A stretch of DNA of 58,366 nucleotides from an uncultured Carboxylicivirga sp. (GTDB lineage: Bacteria; Bacteroidota; Bacteroidia; Bacteroidales; Marinilabiliaceae), in assembly GCA_947491945.1 (NCBI GenBank), contig CANLLN010000029.1, forward strand, positions 1 to 58,366, written 5' to 3'. A model generated the notes under the pieces. It ran no database searches. It worked only from the letters and a program-made list of their open reading frames with translations, and had not been told where the DNA came from. Within the stretch, counting starts at the first letter, position 1, and every line of letters starts with the position of its first letter. Shown in pieces: positions 8,858 to 18,895 of this stretch. Both the position numbers and the translations under genes were made by a program.

Positions 8858-11800
8858 TCAACCCTGACTTTCCATAAACTCTTTGGGTGTTTTACCATGG
8901 AATTTTTTGAAAACCGTGCTAAAATATTTGGGATCATGAAAGCCCGATTCGTAGGCAATATCAGCAATGCGCATATTCTTACCCGATTTAAACAACTCTA
9001 CGGCATGGTTAAGTTTGATCTTAATCATCAGGTCAGATGGTGTCATACCGGTTAAGCCTTTTAACTTGCGAAAGAGGTTTGAACGACTTAAGCCCAATTG
9101 CTCACAAAGCACATCAATGGTAAAATCACGGTCCGTCATATTCTCTTTGATGAGCTGAACCGCATTGGACAAGAACTCTTCATCGGGTGACGCATGCGTT
9201 GCTTTCTTTTCTTCACCAGACTGCTCAACCTGCCCGAGGGCCTGCCGTGTACGCAACAGGTTATTAATGGTGGCTTTTAACACTTCAATGCTAAAGGGCT
9301 TCTCCACGTAGGCATCGGCACCCACTTCCAATCCCTCCACCTTATCGTCAACACCAATTAAGGCCGTAATCATCACCACAGGGATATGACTTGTTTTAAA
9401 ATTACTTTTTATCACCTGGCACAATTCTTTGCCATTCATTTGTGGCATCATCACATCGGTAATGATGAGATCAGGATTTTTCTCAACCGCTAACACCAAG
9501 CCCTCTTTTCCGTTGGGTGCCTCAATAATCCGATAGTTCTTAGCCAACTCCGATTTGATGGTTGCCCTTAAATCATCGTTATCTTCCACCAGCAATACGA
9601 GTTTATTCTCACCAATGATATCAGCTACTTTCTGTCCTTCATCAACATGGCCCTCTTCCAGCATGATTTCATCACTAACAAAATGCTGCGAACCCATGGG
9701 CAGTTCAACTGAAAATGTGGACCCTATGTTTTCTTTACTTTCCAGACAAATCGTTCCATGGTGCAACTCAACAATGCGCTTGGCCAGCATTAAACCGATG
9801 CCTGTACCGGCTATACCTTTTAAGCGTACGTTTTCACCACGTGAGAACCTGGAAAAAATCTGCTTCTGCTGCTTTTCGGGCACGCCTAATCCATTATCGA
9901 TAAAATCAATCCTGAGCTTTCCATCTAACAAATGGGTTTTCACCTTAATATGCCCACCTTCTTCACCGTACTTAATGGCATTGGATATTAGATTATTAAA
10001 CACACGACTAATTTTTACTTTGTCGACCCATAGGTTGACTTCATGAGATGACACCTCGATATCCATTGATTGTTTTTCCAGTAGGGGTTGAAAATCACGA
10101 CTTATGGAGTAAAGTAGTTTACCCAAGTCAACCTTCTGCACCTTTAGTTTTAACTTCTGACGTTCGGCTTTTTGGAACTCCAGAAGCTGAGAAACATATT
10201 CATTAAGACTACCGGCGTTACGCATAATTAACTCAATGGCGTCCTTACTCTTCTCATCTTTCGGCAACTGCTCAACCAGTAGCTGAATTAATGATATGGG
10301 CGTACGAATATCATGCGCCACATTCACAAAAAACTGTATTTTCTCATCACTAAAGCGTTGTTTCTGCCTGGCCTGGTTGGTCATAATAACAAGTATTAAC
10401 AAACCTAATATCACGAAGACATAAACCACAAAAGCCCACCACCTTAACCATAATGGATTTAAAATCTTAATATCCAATCGGTATTGCGAATCGAGGTATT
10501 TACCATCGGGAGAAATGGCCTTTACAATCAATTGATAAGTACCAGGCCGAATTTTTCGATAGCTGGCTCTTCGTTTATCCGATGAAACAATCGCTTGCTC
10601 ATCATAACCTACCAGCTGCCACTCAAAACTGCTTTTACGCGGCCCATGCAATTCCACCACTTCAAAAGTAAATGCCAGTGAATTTTGATTATAGCTTAAC
10701 TCCAACTCATCGAGATAATTCACATCTTTCAATACTGTTAATGTGTCAGGACTTAAACCGTTAATTAAAAATTCCGACACTCGTAGTTTGCCCCTATTGT
10801 TATATTCCCTCACGCTATCGGGGTGAAAAATAACGGCTCCATCAGGACCTCCAAATGCCAGTTCTCCATTCTTCAATTTGGCAGATGCTCCAAAACCAAA
10901 TTCGTTAGCTACAATACCATCCTTTACATCGTAATGCCTAAAGTGTTTTTTATTCATGTCGAGCTTCCAGAGCCCTGTGCTGGCTGCCAGCCATAGATTA
11001 TTGGAATTATCATCCAACAAAGAGTATACGATTCCAAGTTGCTTATTGCTTTCTGGATTTAATTGCTCAACGTCATTAGATTGTAAATCATAGACAAATA
11101 AACCTTTATCAGTGCCAATCCACAAATTATGTTGGTCATCGTAAAATAATCCATATACATTAGTAAGTACATTATTCGCTATTTCAGTTGAATATGTCAA
11201 TCTTCGATGACTACCATTACGCTTATTTAACTCAAATACACCATTCATGCCACCAACGTATATGGTCTCATCTTTTCCCTTGACAAAATACTTGGCACTT
11301 CCGACCGGATAGGTTTGATGCAGTCTACCACCAACAAAACACATAACCGGGCCATCGGTCCCCCCTATCCAGACCTCATCATCGTCAACAAAAGTGGTAA
11401 ATACCAATTTATGAGGCGGTTTTTCAATTAATTTCCTAGAATCTGATAAGCCTTTGAGTGGATCAAACTCAATGATTCCTTCACCATATGTTCCCAACAA
11501 CAGATGCCTATGGTACCCTGAGATAGACAACACCGGAATATCTGATAACTGATTGAATCGATTAAAGGTAGACCATTCACCGCTTGGTGACAAACAACTT
11601 AATCCATCTTCTGTACCAAACCAAATATTACCATAATTATCCTCACAGATTGAGCGCACACTGTTGTTGTGCAAACTATTCTTCTCATTTAAAATGTGTG
11701 CTATATTCTTAAATGGGTTATTACTATTGTAAAGTATATCAATCCCGGTTTCTCCTGAGGCCAGCCAATAGGTATTAAACTCATCGATGTAAATATCATG

Positions 11801-12685
11801 AATACTATTTTGCCGAATGCTATTTGTATTATCCGGATCATGCGCAAGTTGCTGTTTGACCTTATGTGATTTATCCATAATAAATAAACCTAACCTGTCT
11901 ACAGCAACAACTGCCTCTCCTTGTTTATTAAAGGCAATACTTCTAACGGTATTATACCTGTCAGCCGATCTAAATAAATCCGGGTGATGTAACTTGTCCG
12001 TCTCATTAATAATGAACAAGCCATCATTTTCAGTACCTACCCAAAGCTGATTGCTCTCATCAATATCAAAGTGAATAATATCCATCTTCTCCAGATAGAC
12101 TTTACTCTTTGTAAGTTGTCCATTATTAAAATGGAAGATATGAATACCTTTCGATGTGGCTAAATAAATCTTCCCATCTTTTACTTTAAGGTGACGGTTG
12201 TACGTTAACTCAGGAAAAATCACTTCGCTAAATTGATTTGAATTGATATCGAACACCAACAAACCATTGAGCATGCCAATAACCATAAGGTTGTCATCTA
12301 CCAGACAAGCAGAAATAAACTCATGTTCATAGGCTTCTCCAAGGGTTAAAAAATCGTCATATTCATATTGGTACTTATAAATACTACCGCCAGTGCTTAT
12401 TACAAAAAGCTCACCTTCATGATTGATGAGCTCAATAACCCTGTTACCCCATTTGTTTTTCTTTTGATTAAAGCTATAGTTGCGAACTTCATACCCGGAG
12501 TGGCGGTTCAGACCATTTGATGTAGCAATCCACATATAACCCAGTGAATCCACTTCAAAGTCATTGACATAACCATTACTTAAGCCATCCTCAACACCCA
12601 AGTGCTTGATTTCATAAGCACCTGCAGTATGGCTCAAAAAAAATACAATTAAAAGTAAATACCACTTCCCAACTGCTGCTTTCAT
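8858..12685 (-). CDS. hybrid two-component system (HTCS) sensor/regulator
   Basis: A one-protein signalling system that senses a PUL-derived oligosaccharide in the periplasm and activates PUL transcription. 1275 residues: signal peptide about 1-23; two-component-propeller repeats about 25-620 (many WIGT/WFGT-type strands); Y_Y_Y domain about 655-742; one membrane helix about 748-768; HisKA with the phospho-acceptor in VAHDIRTP (His791); HATPase_c about 885-998 with N-box SNAIKYG and the GTGIGL glycine motif; receiver about 1027-1145 with Asp1077 in ITDVMMP; AraC-type HTH about 1165-1275. All key residues are present. It ends at a terminator and follows a sulfatase gene by 38 nt, so the two may share a transcript. 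It probably controls the NWEGDW/susC operon next door. Confidence 0.95.
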   Translation of the reverse strand: MKAAVGKWYLLLIVFFLSHTAGAYEIKHLGVEDGLSNGYVNDFEVDSLGYMWIATSNGLNRHSGYEVRNYSFNQKKNKWGNRVIELINHEGELFVISTGGSIYKYQYEYDDFLTLGEAYEHEFISACLVDDNLMVIGMLNGLLVFDINSNQFSEVIFPELTYNRHLKVKDGKIYLATSKGIHIFHFNNGQLTKSKVYLEKMDIIHFDIDESNQLWVGTENDGLFIINETDKLHHPDLFRSADRYNTVRSIAFNKQGEAVVAVDRLGLFIMDKSHKVKQQLAHDPDNTNSIRQNSIHDIYIDEFNTYWLASGETGIDILYNSNNPFKNIAHILNEKNSLHNNSVRSICEDNYGNIWFGTEDGLSCLSPSGEWSTFNRFNQLSDIPVLSISGYHRHLLLGTYGEGIIEFDPLKGLSDSRKLIEKPPHKLVFTTFVDDDEVWIGGTDGPVMCFVGGRLHQTYPVGSAKYFVKGKDETIYVGGMNGVFELNKRNGSHRRLTYSTEIANNVLTNVYGLFYDDQHNLWIGTDKGLFVYDLQSNDVEQLNPESNKQLGIVYSLLDDNSNNLWLAASTGLWKLDMNKKHFRHYDVKDGIVANEFGFGASAKLKNGELAFGGPDGAVIFHPDSVREYNNRGKLRVSEFLINGLSPDTLTVLKDVNYLDELELSYNQNSLAFTFEVVELHGPRKSSFEWQLVGYDEQAIVSSDKRRASYRKIRPGTYQLIVKAISPDGKYLDSQYRLDIKILNPLWLRWWAFVVYVFVILGLLILVIMTNQARQKQRFSDEKIQFFVNVAHDIRTPISLIQLLVEQLPKDEKSKDAIELIMRNAGSLNEYVSQLLEFQKAERQKLKLKVQKVDLGKLLYSISRDFQPLLEKQSMDIEVSSHEVNLWVDKVKISRVFNNLISNAIKYGEEGGHIKVKTHLLDGKLRIDFIDNGLGVPEKQQKQIFSRFSRGENVRLKGIAGTGIGLMLAKRIVELHHGTICLESKENIGSTFSVELPMGSQHFVSDEIMLEEGHVDEGQKVADIIGENKLVLLVEDNDDLRATIKSELAKNYRIIEAPNGKEGLVLAVEKNPDLIITDVMMPQMNGKELCQVIKSNFKTSHIPVVMITALIGVDDKVEGLEVGADAYVEKPFSIEVLKATINNLLRTRQALGQVEQSGEEKKATHASPDEEFLSNAVQLIKENMTDRDFTIDVLCEQLGLSRSNLFRKLKGLTGMTPSDLMIKIKLNHAVELFKSGKNMRIADIAYESGFHDPKYFSTVFKKFHGKTPKEFMESQG

Positions 12686-12723
12686 TATTCACCTATTTAG
12701 TTATCAATGACAAAAATAAAACA

Positions 12724-14271
12724 TTAATCGTTCGCGTTTGGCTGAAATAATTTTGTATGTCCTTTAGTTGCACCATTTCGATTCTTATGGCGCTTCCACC
12801 TCAACTGTTCAGCGCGTTGAATGGCTTTCCGATCCTCTTCCTGCATCCACTGATTCAAGGCATTCAGATTATCACGCACCTTAAAAGCCGATAAGACATA
12901 ATCATTGGTAGCCTGCATCTGACTTTCCAACTCTTGTCTTAGTTTTTCGGCAATATCCTTGTATGCCGGGTCATCAATCAGGTTATGTAAGGCATCCGGA
13001 TCCTTCTCATAATCGTAGAGTTCCTCAACACTGCGATACACCCAATGCTCGTAGCGTTCTTTCACCTCTTGATTGGAAGTGGCTTGTGCTTTCATATATT
13101 TATGGCTGGCATAAGCATCGGCCGAACACTTAAACGGATATTTACCCGTTGCCCAGGCATTAAATACATAGCCATATTTTTTTGTCAATACGGTTCGTGA
13201 AGGCCGTGGTACACCACCTGCATTCTCATCAAATTGGGCAAACACATATTCTGAGCTTTTTAATTCATTGCTTTTCAACGCATCGTAAAACGACAAACCT
13301 TCCACTCCTGCAGGCTGTTTAATACCGGCCATATCCAACACAGTAGGCATAAAGTCAATGGCCGAAATCATATTATCCGTATTGACGGCACCTGCCTCAA
13401 CCTCGCCGGGCCAGGCCACAATCCATTGGGTTCGGATACCATTGGGATAAACTGATGACTTGGCAAACGGTAAGGGCATACCATGGTCCGATACAAAAAT
13501 CACAATGGTATTCTCATGATAGGGGCTCTTCTTCAGCACCTCAAGAATGGCACCCACGCAATCATCTCCACGTTTCACCGAGTTGTAGTAATTAAGCACC
13601 TCTTGTTTTACTTTTGGCGCATCCGGTAAAAAAGCCGGTACATCCACCTCATCGACAGAGAACACTTTTGAAGGTACAAAAGCATCAAATCCTTGCTTTT
13701 TCGATTTGACATCGTTGAAAAAAGGCTTGTGCGGGTCGGCCACGTTCACCACACAATAAAAAGCTTGCTTTTCTTGCTCTACTGTGGAAAGAAATTCCTC
13801 CAATTGCTGACCATATGAAATGGCGGAGCGTTTCTCGGCGCCTTTAAAATCGATCTTAACATCCCAATACTTTTCAAAATCGGGACTCAAACTACTATCT
13901 GCTGCTTTGTTGATGACCCCGGTAATATATCCACTCTCTTTTAATACCTCGGGCAGGGTTTTAAAACCAGCTTCCACATAAAAGAAACCACGCATACCGC
14001 TTTGATGTGGGTAACGGCTGGTTTGAAACACACTGCGCGATGGTGAACAATTGGAAGCCTGTACATAGGCCTGTTCAAAACGCATTCCTTCCTCAGCCAG
14101 GCGGTCAATATGAGGTGTTATTTCTGGTATCTGGCATCCATAAGCCCCAATGGAGTTCCAGTTCATATCATCGACAGTGATGAATAAGACATTGGGTTTG
14201 TTTTTTGATGATGCGAACATCATTAAACCAAATGCGCATAATAAGAGGGTTATAAAATAGATCCGTTGCAT
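12724..14271 (-). CDS. sulfatase, heparan N-sulfatase (SGSH)-like, secreted
   Basis: Formylglycine-dependent sulfatase of the alkaline phosphatase superfamily, removing sulfate esters or sulfamates from glycans. 515 residues with a signal peptide about 1-21 (FASS; no lipobox). Metal-site residues DD34-35 lie in ITVDDMNWN. The modification motif is NCSPSRS with Cys75, so a maturation enzyme encoded elsewhere is required. VSDHGMPLP gives the later metal ligands. The order of motifs and the C-terminal YDYEKDPDALHNLIDDP block resemble the SGSH-like branch. That is only a similarity by eye and does not prove N-sulfatase activity. It is divergent from the esterase gene and lies 38 nt before the HTCS gene. 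Confidence 0.92.
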   Translation of the reverse strand: MQRIYFITLLLCAFGLMMFASSKNKPNVLFITVDDMNWNSIGAYGCQIPEITPHIDRLAEEGMRFEQAYVQASNCSPSRSVFQTSRYPHQSGMRGFFYVEAGFKTLPEVLKESGYITGVINKAADSSLSPDFEKYWDVKIDFKGAEKRSAISYGQQLEEFLSTVEQEKQAFYCVVNVADPHKPFFNDVKSKKQGFDAFVPSKVFSVDEVDVPAFLPDAPKVKQEVLNYYNSVKRGDDCVGAILEVLKKSPYHENTIVIFVSDHGMPLPFAKSSVYPNGIRTQWIVAWPGEVEAGAVNTDNMISAIDFMPTVLDMAGIKQPAGVEGLSFYDALKSNELKSSEYVFAQFDENAGGVPRPSRTVLTKKYGYVFNAWATGKYPFKCSADAYASHKYMKAQATSNQEVKERYEHWVYRSVEELYDYEKDPDALHNLIDDPAYKDIAEKLRQELESQMQATNDYVLSAFKVRDNLNALNQWMQEEDRKAIQRAEQLRWKRHKNRNGATKGHTKLFQPNAND

Positions 14272-14399
14272 ATTTCAATTTTTGCCAATAAAATTACTAC
14301 GTACTTCCAAAAGCTTTGTTTATAAGGTATTCAAAAAGGTGTAAATACTGGTCATTTCCCATGTCAAACACTACTATTAATACAAGTGCTAATTGTAAG

Positions 14400-14430
14400 C
14401 AAACCTAATTGACAGGAATACAAACCTCAA
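14400..14430 (-). promoter_or_regulatory. candidate Bacteroidota promoter for the sulfatase/HTCS unit
   Basis: On the minus strand, TTG (14428-14430) is followed after 20 nt by TAGGTTTG (14400-14407). This fits the Bacteroidota sigma-ABfr pattern TTG-N19-21-TAnnTTTG. The start codon is about 128 nt downstream. It lies in the 215-nt divergent region. I saw no equally good match for the plus-strand esterase gene. Confidence 0.4.
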
Positions 14431-14486
14431 TAAGCTTATGCTACTTTATTTTGCATGCATCGATTCACTTTTGAAAAAAATCCATT

Positions 14487-15392
14487 ATGAAGTATGTAAC
14501 GATTATTTTAACCTGCCTGGGACTATCTTTACTTTTTACACTTAACGCCTGCGATAAGGATTCAAACAAAGCAATTGAAGAAGAAAAAGAGTTACCTGCA
14601 GAATCGCCTGACAATAATAACAAAGATAAGGTAGCTGATTATTCAGATATTGAAAGCCTGCCTGCAGATACCGGTGGCGAACAGCTAGCCTACCTCAAAG
14701 GCACTACAGCAGCCAGTTATGGCTATTATGCCTATACACCTTCTGCATACCACCAGGGAACAGAAGAATACCCATTGATTATTTCTTTGCATGGTGTCGG
14801 AAAGCGAGGTGATGGCACTGATTTAGATGATTTGAAGAAGGTGCTTTGGCTAGGACCAGGTAACCTGATAAAGAAAGGTGAGTGGAATCCTACGTATCCG
14901 GCCATTGTGGTAGCTCCCTTAACAGCCACCAACTGGGATGCCAAGAAAGTACATGCCTTTATTCAATACCTGATGGACACATACCGGGTTAATAAGCAAC
15001 GCATTTATTTAACCGGCAACAGCATGGGTGGATTCGGCACCTGGAACTACATTCAGGAATATGGAGACCAAGCACTTGTAGCCGCCATCATACCTATCTG
15101 CGGAAAAGGAAATCCTGATTTAGCTCATCAGTTTACTAACATTCCAGTTTGGGCATTCCATGGGATTGATGATAACACAGTGGATGTGTATGGAAGTATT
15201 GACATGGTTAAGGCCATTAAAGCTTTGGAAGTGGATTTGACTTACACACCTAAATTAACGCTTTACCCTGGTGTAGGCCATGATTGCTGGACCATGACTT
15301 ACGATGGCTCCGGCATGGGACAAGGTAACCCCAATTTTGATGCTTTTGACATGAGCATTTACGATTGGCTGTTCAGGTATAAGAAGGAATAA
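14487..15392 (+). CDS. lipoprotein alpha/beta-hydrolase, probable carbohydrate esterase
   Basis: Likely removes acyl groups from polysaccharide at the cell envelope. 301 residues with lipobox LNAC (Cys22), then an acidic, low-complexity linker (about 28-60) common in surface lipoproteins. The alpha/beta-hydrolase core (about 70-300) shows the oxyanion-side ISLHGVG, nucleophile elbow GNSMGG (Ser179), an Asp in HGIDDN (Asp228/229) and His265 in GVGHDCW. This is the prolyl-oligopeptidase/PHB-depolymerase-like layout also used by several carbohydrate esterases. The bond cleaved is not shown by sequence. It leads a two-gene plus-strand unit, 29 nt before a sulfatase, and is divergent from another sulfatase, which supports a role in removing side groups. 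Confidence 0.8.
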   Translation: MKYVTIILTCLGLSLLFTLNACDKDSNKAIEEEKELPAESPDNNNKDKVADYSDIESLPADTGGEQLAYLKGTTAASYGYYAYTPSAYHQGTEEYPLIISLHGVGKRGDGTDLDDLKKVLWLGPGNLIKKGEWNPTYPAIVVAPLTATNWDAKKVHAFIQYLMDTYRVNKQRIYLTGNSMGGFGTWNYIQEYGDQALVAAIIPICGKGNPDLAHQFTNIPVWAFHGIDDNTVDVYGSIDMVKAIKALEVDLTYTPKLTLYPGVGHDCWTMTYDGSGMGQGNPNFDAFDMSIYDWLFRYKKE

Positions 15393-15421
15393 ACGTCTAT
15401 TAATATTTTAATTATAAATCT

Positions 15422-16999
15422 ATGAACAAAACATTTAAATATGGTTTTGCAGGGCTAATCCTGATTATTCTGGGAGCTGCTTGTAATCCCTCAAAGCGGA
15501 AAAAAGCGGAAAAGCACCCCAATGTATTGGTGATTATGTGCGATCAGCTGAATTACGAAGCCTTGAGTTGCTATGGCGGCCCTGTGCCAACGCCCAATAT
15601 CGATCGCATTGCCAAAGAAGGCGTACGATTTACGAGAGCCTATAGCACAACTCCTTTTTGCTCCCCTTCTCGAGCCTCTATTGTAAGCGGACTTTATCCT
15701 CACCAGCATGGTGTAGCCCATAACCTGGGGTTCAAGCAAAAAGAAGGCATCACCATCAAGGATGAGACAACTGGTAAATTATTGAATAAAAAGGGGTATA
15801 AAACCCACCAATTTGGAAAGTGGCACATTGAGAGCGATTCCTTAAATTATTTGCCTTACTATACCGACCAGTACGACTATGGCTACCAGTACAAAAAAGA
15901 AATGGAAGACAAGGGCATTACCGTTCGTAAAGATGATGGTAAGGATTGGATGAATTTTTACAATCAGTTTTGGCCGGTAGAAGTGAGTCCTTATATGAAG
16001 GAGAAGAGAAACTATCTTGAGTCATTGTGGGCGGATCATAGTAATAAAGACTTTCCTATTAAAATGGGTCGATTGAGATTAGAACAAGAGGACTGGATCG
16101 ACGATAAGTTAGCTAGCCTGACGGTTGATAGAATTCGAAGAGCTACATCCAGTAACGATCCGTTTATGATTACGACCTCTTTCATTTGGCCTCACGACCC
16201 TAACTTTGTCCCGGATCCTTACTATGACATGTTTAATCCCGATTCGTTACAGATGCCTGCAAGTCAATTTCCGGATAAGAAGTTTGATAAGTCATGGTCA
16301 CGAAGAATGGTAAAAGGCTATGGAGACGAAGGCCTTAAAGAGTTTATGCGTATCTATTATGGTGCTGTCAAATACCTCGACGACAGGGTAGGTAAGATAT
16401 TGGCGGAACTGGAGAAACAAGGTGTGATGGATGAAACCCTTATCATCTTCACCTCCGATCATGGCGATATGATGGGAGGCCACGGCATGGTATGGAAGGT
16501 GAATGAATCATTTTACGAAGAACAGGCGGCTGTCCCTTTTATTATCCGTTACCCTAAGCTCCTAAAAGCTGCTGTTTCAGACATACCCGTGAGCCTTGTT
16601 GATATGAAACCAACCATTCTATCGGTGACGGAAACAGCATTTGAACAAAAAGTGGCAGGCGTCGATCTTATTCCTTTCCTCACGGGAGAAAAGGCTCGAT
16701 CATTGGCACCTAAATACTCATTTTGTGAGCGCATTAAACCTAATCCCAATGGTAGTCGCGAAGTGCTGGAAGATGCCAAAGGGTCGTTTATGATTCGTAA
16801 TGAACAATATAAGTTAATCATCTACCATGATGGGGATCGCTTCTTTTATGATTTAAAAAATGATCCGAATGAAACGGAAAACATGGTTAATGACAGCGCT
16901 TACAAGGAACAAGTCCTGGAGTTGGAAAACGCCATGCAAAACTGGTTAGAAGATACTGGGTGGAAAGGTCAGAAAGTGAAGTACATGTACCGAACATAG
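15422..16999 (+). CDS. sulfatase, lipoprotein (525 aa)
   Basis: S1-type sulfatase anchored by a lipid: signal with lipobox LGAAC (Cys21). The formylglycine motif is FCSPSRAS with Cys80, followed by GLYPHQHGV. VIMCDQLNYE holds the N-terminal metal Asp (the second Asp of the usual DD pair is replaced by the preceding Cys or following Gln, as in some arylsulfatases). TSDHGDMMGGHGM carries later metal ligands. The C-terminal DLKNDPNETENMVND block is typical. It follows the esterase gene by 29 nt and ends at a strong hairpin terminator, so esterase and sulfatase form a two-gene unit. The exact sulfate position cleaved cannot be read from sequence. Confidence 0.92.
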   Translation: MNKTFKYGFAGLILIILGAACNPSKRKKAEKHPNVLVIMCDQLNYEALSCYGGPVPTPNIDRIAKEGVRFTRAYSTTPFCSPSRASIVSGLYPHQHGVAHNLGFKQKEGITIKDETTGKLLNKKGYKTHQFGKWHIESDSLNYLPYYTDQYDYGYQYKKEMEDKGITVRKDDGKDWMNFYNQFWPVEVSPYMKEKRNYLESLWADHSNKDFPIKMGRLRLEQEDWIDDKLASLTVDRIRRATSSNDPFMITTSFIWPHDPNFVPDPYYDMFNPDSLQMPASQFPDKKFDKSWSRRMVKGYGDEGLKEFMRIYYGAVKYLDDRVGKILAELEKQGVMDETLIIFTSDHGDMMGGHGMVWKVNESFYEEQAAVPFIIRYPKLLKAAVSDIPVSLVDMKPTILSVTETAFEQKVAGVDLIPFLTGEKARSLAPKYSFCERIKPNPNGSREVLEDAKGSFMIRNEQYKLIIYHDGDRFFYDLKNDPNETENMVNDSAYKEQVLELENAMQNWLEDTGWKGQKVKYMYRT

Positions 17000-17020
17000 T
17001 TAGATAAACCACTAAATATC

Positions 17021-17052
17021 AAAGTCAGGCTGCAAACAGTCTGACTTTTTTT
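17021..17052 (+). terminator. rho-independent terminator of esterase-sulfatase unit
   Basis: AAAGTCAG pairs with CTGACTTT, continued by CTG/CAG around a CAAA loop, then a run of seven or more T on the plus strand. It starts 22 nt after the sulfatase stop codon. Confidence 0.8.
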
Positions 17053-17109
17053 ATGTCTTTTAAAGAATCTGGCTTATGTTATTTGGTAATTAGAAGATAT
17101 CCATAACAC

Positions 17110-17226
17110 AAATATTTCTCACAAAGTGCGCAAAGCTATATAGTCGCGAAGAACGAAAAACACACAAAAAAGCATTCTATATTTTGCGACCTTTGCGTAA
17201 TTCTTAGCGGTCTTAGCGTGAACCTT
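17110..17226. repeat. intergenic inverted-repeat element (REP-like)
   Basis: Outer arms CGCAAAG (17129-17135) and CTTTGCG (17191-17197), inner arms GTCGC (17143-17147) and GCGAC (17186-17190). The right side continues as TTCTTAGCGGTCTTAGCGTG. This low-complexity style (CACAAAGTGCGCAAAG ... CTTTGCGT) is typical of dispersed intergenic palindromes in Bacteroidota genomes. That it is a multicopy family is inferred; only one copy of this kind is in the window. Confidence 0.45.
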
Positions 17227-17308
17227 ATTTTTCAGATACCAATACTTATCTGTCCATTCTATGGTTTTAACAGGAAGATAAAATGCGATTAACAGGTCCT
17301 CTCAATTG

Positions 17309-17343
17309 AAAAAAAAGCCTCTATCATCAATAATGACAGAGGC
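17309..17343 (-). terminator. rho-independent terminator of GH130-symporter-sulfatase operon
   Basis: GCCTCT (17318-17323 region) pairs with AGAGGC (up to 17343), extended by TCAT/ATGA around a short loop. On the minus strand the stem is followed by eight T. It lies about 58 nt beyond the sulfatase stop codon. Confidence 0.75.
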
Positions 17344-17401
17344 CTAATACAAACTTACAAATCCACTTTTACGCTCAACTCAAGTCGCTTAAATATTATC
17401 A

Positions 17402-18883
17402 TTAATGCTTCTTTTTCTTTTTGGGTGCTACCTGGCGCAGCCACCAGTCGCGGTCAGGGTTATAGTTGTATTGCACTTTTAGTCGCTCAATCTCCTGACG
17501 CAACTGAGCTTCAATTTCGGCATACTCAGGCATTCCAATCAGGTTATTCATCTCTCCCAGATCGTTTTCCAAGTCATACAGTTCATCAATATCATGGTCT
17601 AAGAAACAATCCACTAACTTATACTTATCGGTTCGTACAGCCAACATATCAGGTCCGGCGTATGGATATTCATCATCCACATAATACTGGAATAACATGG
17701 ACTGGCGCCAGGCATCATCCTTTTGATGTTTCAATAGTTCTACCATTGATTCACCCTGCATATAATCCGGCTGTTCAACACCTGCTAACTCAAGTATGGT
17801 AGGTGCCATATCCACATTAAGGCACAGCTCATTAATTTTTAACTCCGGCTGAATCAATTTTGGATAACGAATCAGCATTGGAATTCGCATGGAAGCCTCA
17901 TAGGCAATACGTTTATCCCAGTAGCCATGCTCTCCCATAAAATAACCATTATCGCTGCTATAGATGATAACCGTATTCTCTAATTCACCTAATTCCTCAA
18001 GGGTAGCCAATACTTTACCCAACGATTCATCCACGGCCTTTAAAGTTTTGAGTAAGCGCATAAACTTATCACCTTTCACCGGCCATTTTTTAATCGGCAG
18101 TGAATCAACAGGCACATATCCTTTCCACTTGGCATCGGCTGCTTTAATGCGCTGCCACTCCGGTTTACCGGCAAAAGTCTCGTTGAGCATGCCATGTGGC
18201 GGCTCAGGCAGTTTCTCATCCGCATACAAATTATCGTGACGGGGTGCCGGCGAATGATCCTCATGCACCGCTTTATGCCACAGGTTCAAACTGAAGGGTT
18301 TATTTTTATCACGCTTTTCTTTTAACCAGGTAATGGCTTTGTCAGTCAGGATATCGGTCATGTATCCCTTCTCCTGGTATTCACGACCATTATCATTTAC
18401 CTGTGGATCAAAATAATCGCCTTGTCCGTTAAAGCTGAACCAATAATCAAAACCCGGACGGATATGTTCAGCTCCTTTTTTATGTGCCATGTGAATTTTA
18501 CCCACATGAGCCGTTTGGTATCCGGCATCCTGTAGTAATTGCGTGTACGGCTTAAATCGATTCCAATCCGGATCAACATGGCGGTTATTCTGGTTTACCC
18601 CATGAATATGGGCATACGTACCTGTTAAAAAACTGGCACGCGAAGGCGAACAAATGGATTGCGTACAAAAATAATTTTCGAACAACACCCCTTCTTTGGC
18701 CAAGCGATCCATATTGGGTGTTTGTAAAAACGGATAGCGTTCATTCACACCTAACGCATCATATGGTTGGTCATCTACCAATACAAACAAGAAGTTGGGT
18801 TGTATATTTTCCTTCTTTTTTTTTGCCTGGCAAGAAGTAAAAACCATTACTACCAGTGATACCAATATTATATTTCTAATCAT
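17402..18883 (-). CDS. sulfatase, lipoprotein (493 aa)
   Basis: S1-type sulfatase. The signal ends in lipobox FTSC (Cys18), so it is membrane-anchored. LFVLVDDQPYDALG carries the metal Asp pair (37-38) and SICSPSRASFLTGTYAHIHG the formylglycine Cys78. SSDNGYFMGEHG supplies later ligands (Asn where some family members have His). The tail is a basic KKKKKH. It is third in an operon: the symporter stop lies only 12 nt upstream of its start, and GH130 precedes the symporter. It differs clearly from the other two sulfatases, so the three probably act on different sulfate positions or residues; this is inference. A terminator follows. Confidence 0.92.
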   Translation of the reverse strand: MIRNIILVSLVVMVFTSCQAKKKKENIQPNFLFVLVDDQPYDALGVNERYPFLQTPNMDRLAKEGVLFENYFCTQSICSPSRASFLTGTYAHIHGVNQNNRHVDPDWNRFKPYTQLLQDAGYQTAHVGKIHMAHKKGAEHIRPGFDYWFSFNGQGDYFDPQVNDNGREYQEKGYMTDILTDKAITWLKEKRDKNKPFSLNLWHKAVHEDHSPAPRHDNLYADEKLPEPPHGMLNETFAGKPEWQRIKAADAKWKGYVPVDSLPIKKWPVKGDKFMRLLKTLKAVDESLGKVLATLEELGELENTVIIYSSDNGYFMGEHGYWDKRIAYEASMRIPMLIRYPKLIQPELKINELCLNVDMAPTILELAGVEQPDYMQGESMVELLKHQKDDAWRQSMLFQYYVDDEYPYAGPDMLAVRTDKYKLVDCFLDHDIDELYDLENDLGEMNNLIGMPEYAEIEAQLRQEIERLKVQYNYNPDRDWWLRQVAPKKKKKH

Positions 18884-18895
18884 TTTATCTTGTGT

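Larger units (their letters stand above)
17000..17401. other. intergenic region between convergent sulfatase genes
   Basis: No gene seen. It holds one terminator for each flanking gene (17021-17052 plus strand, 17309-17343 minus strand) and between them an imperfect inverted repeat (about 17110-17226) described separately. Confidence 0.6.

Noticed and set aside
9555-10046. 163-codon plus-strand frame inside the HTCS gene
   Set aside because: It is antisense to the kinase and receiver domains of a clearly intact gene and has no protein-like motif; a coding shadow.
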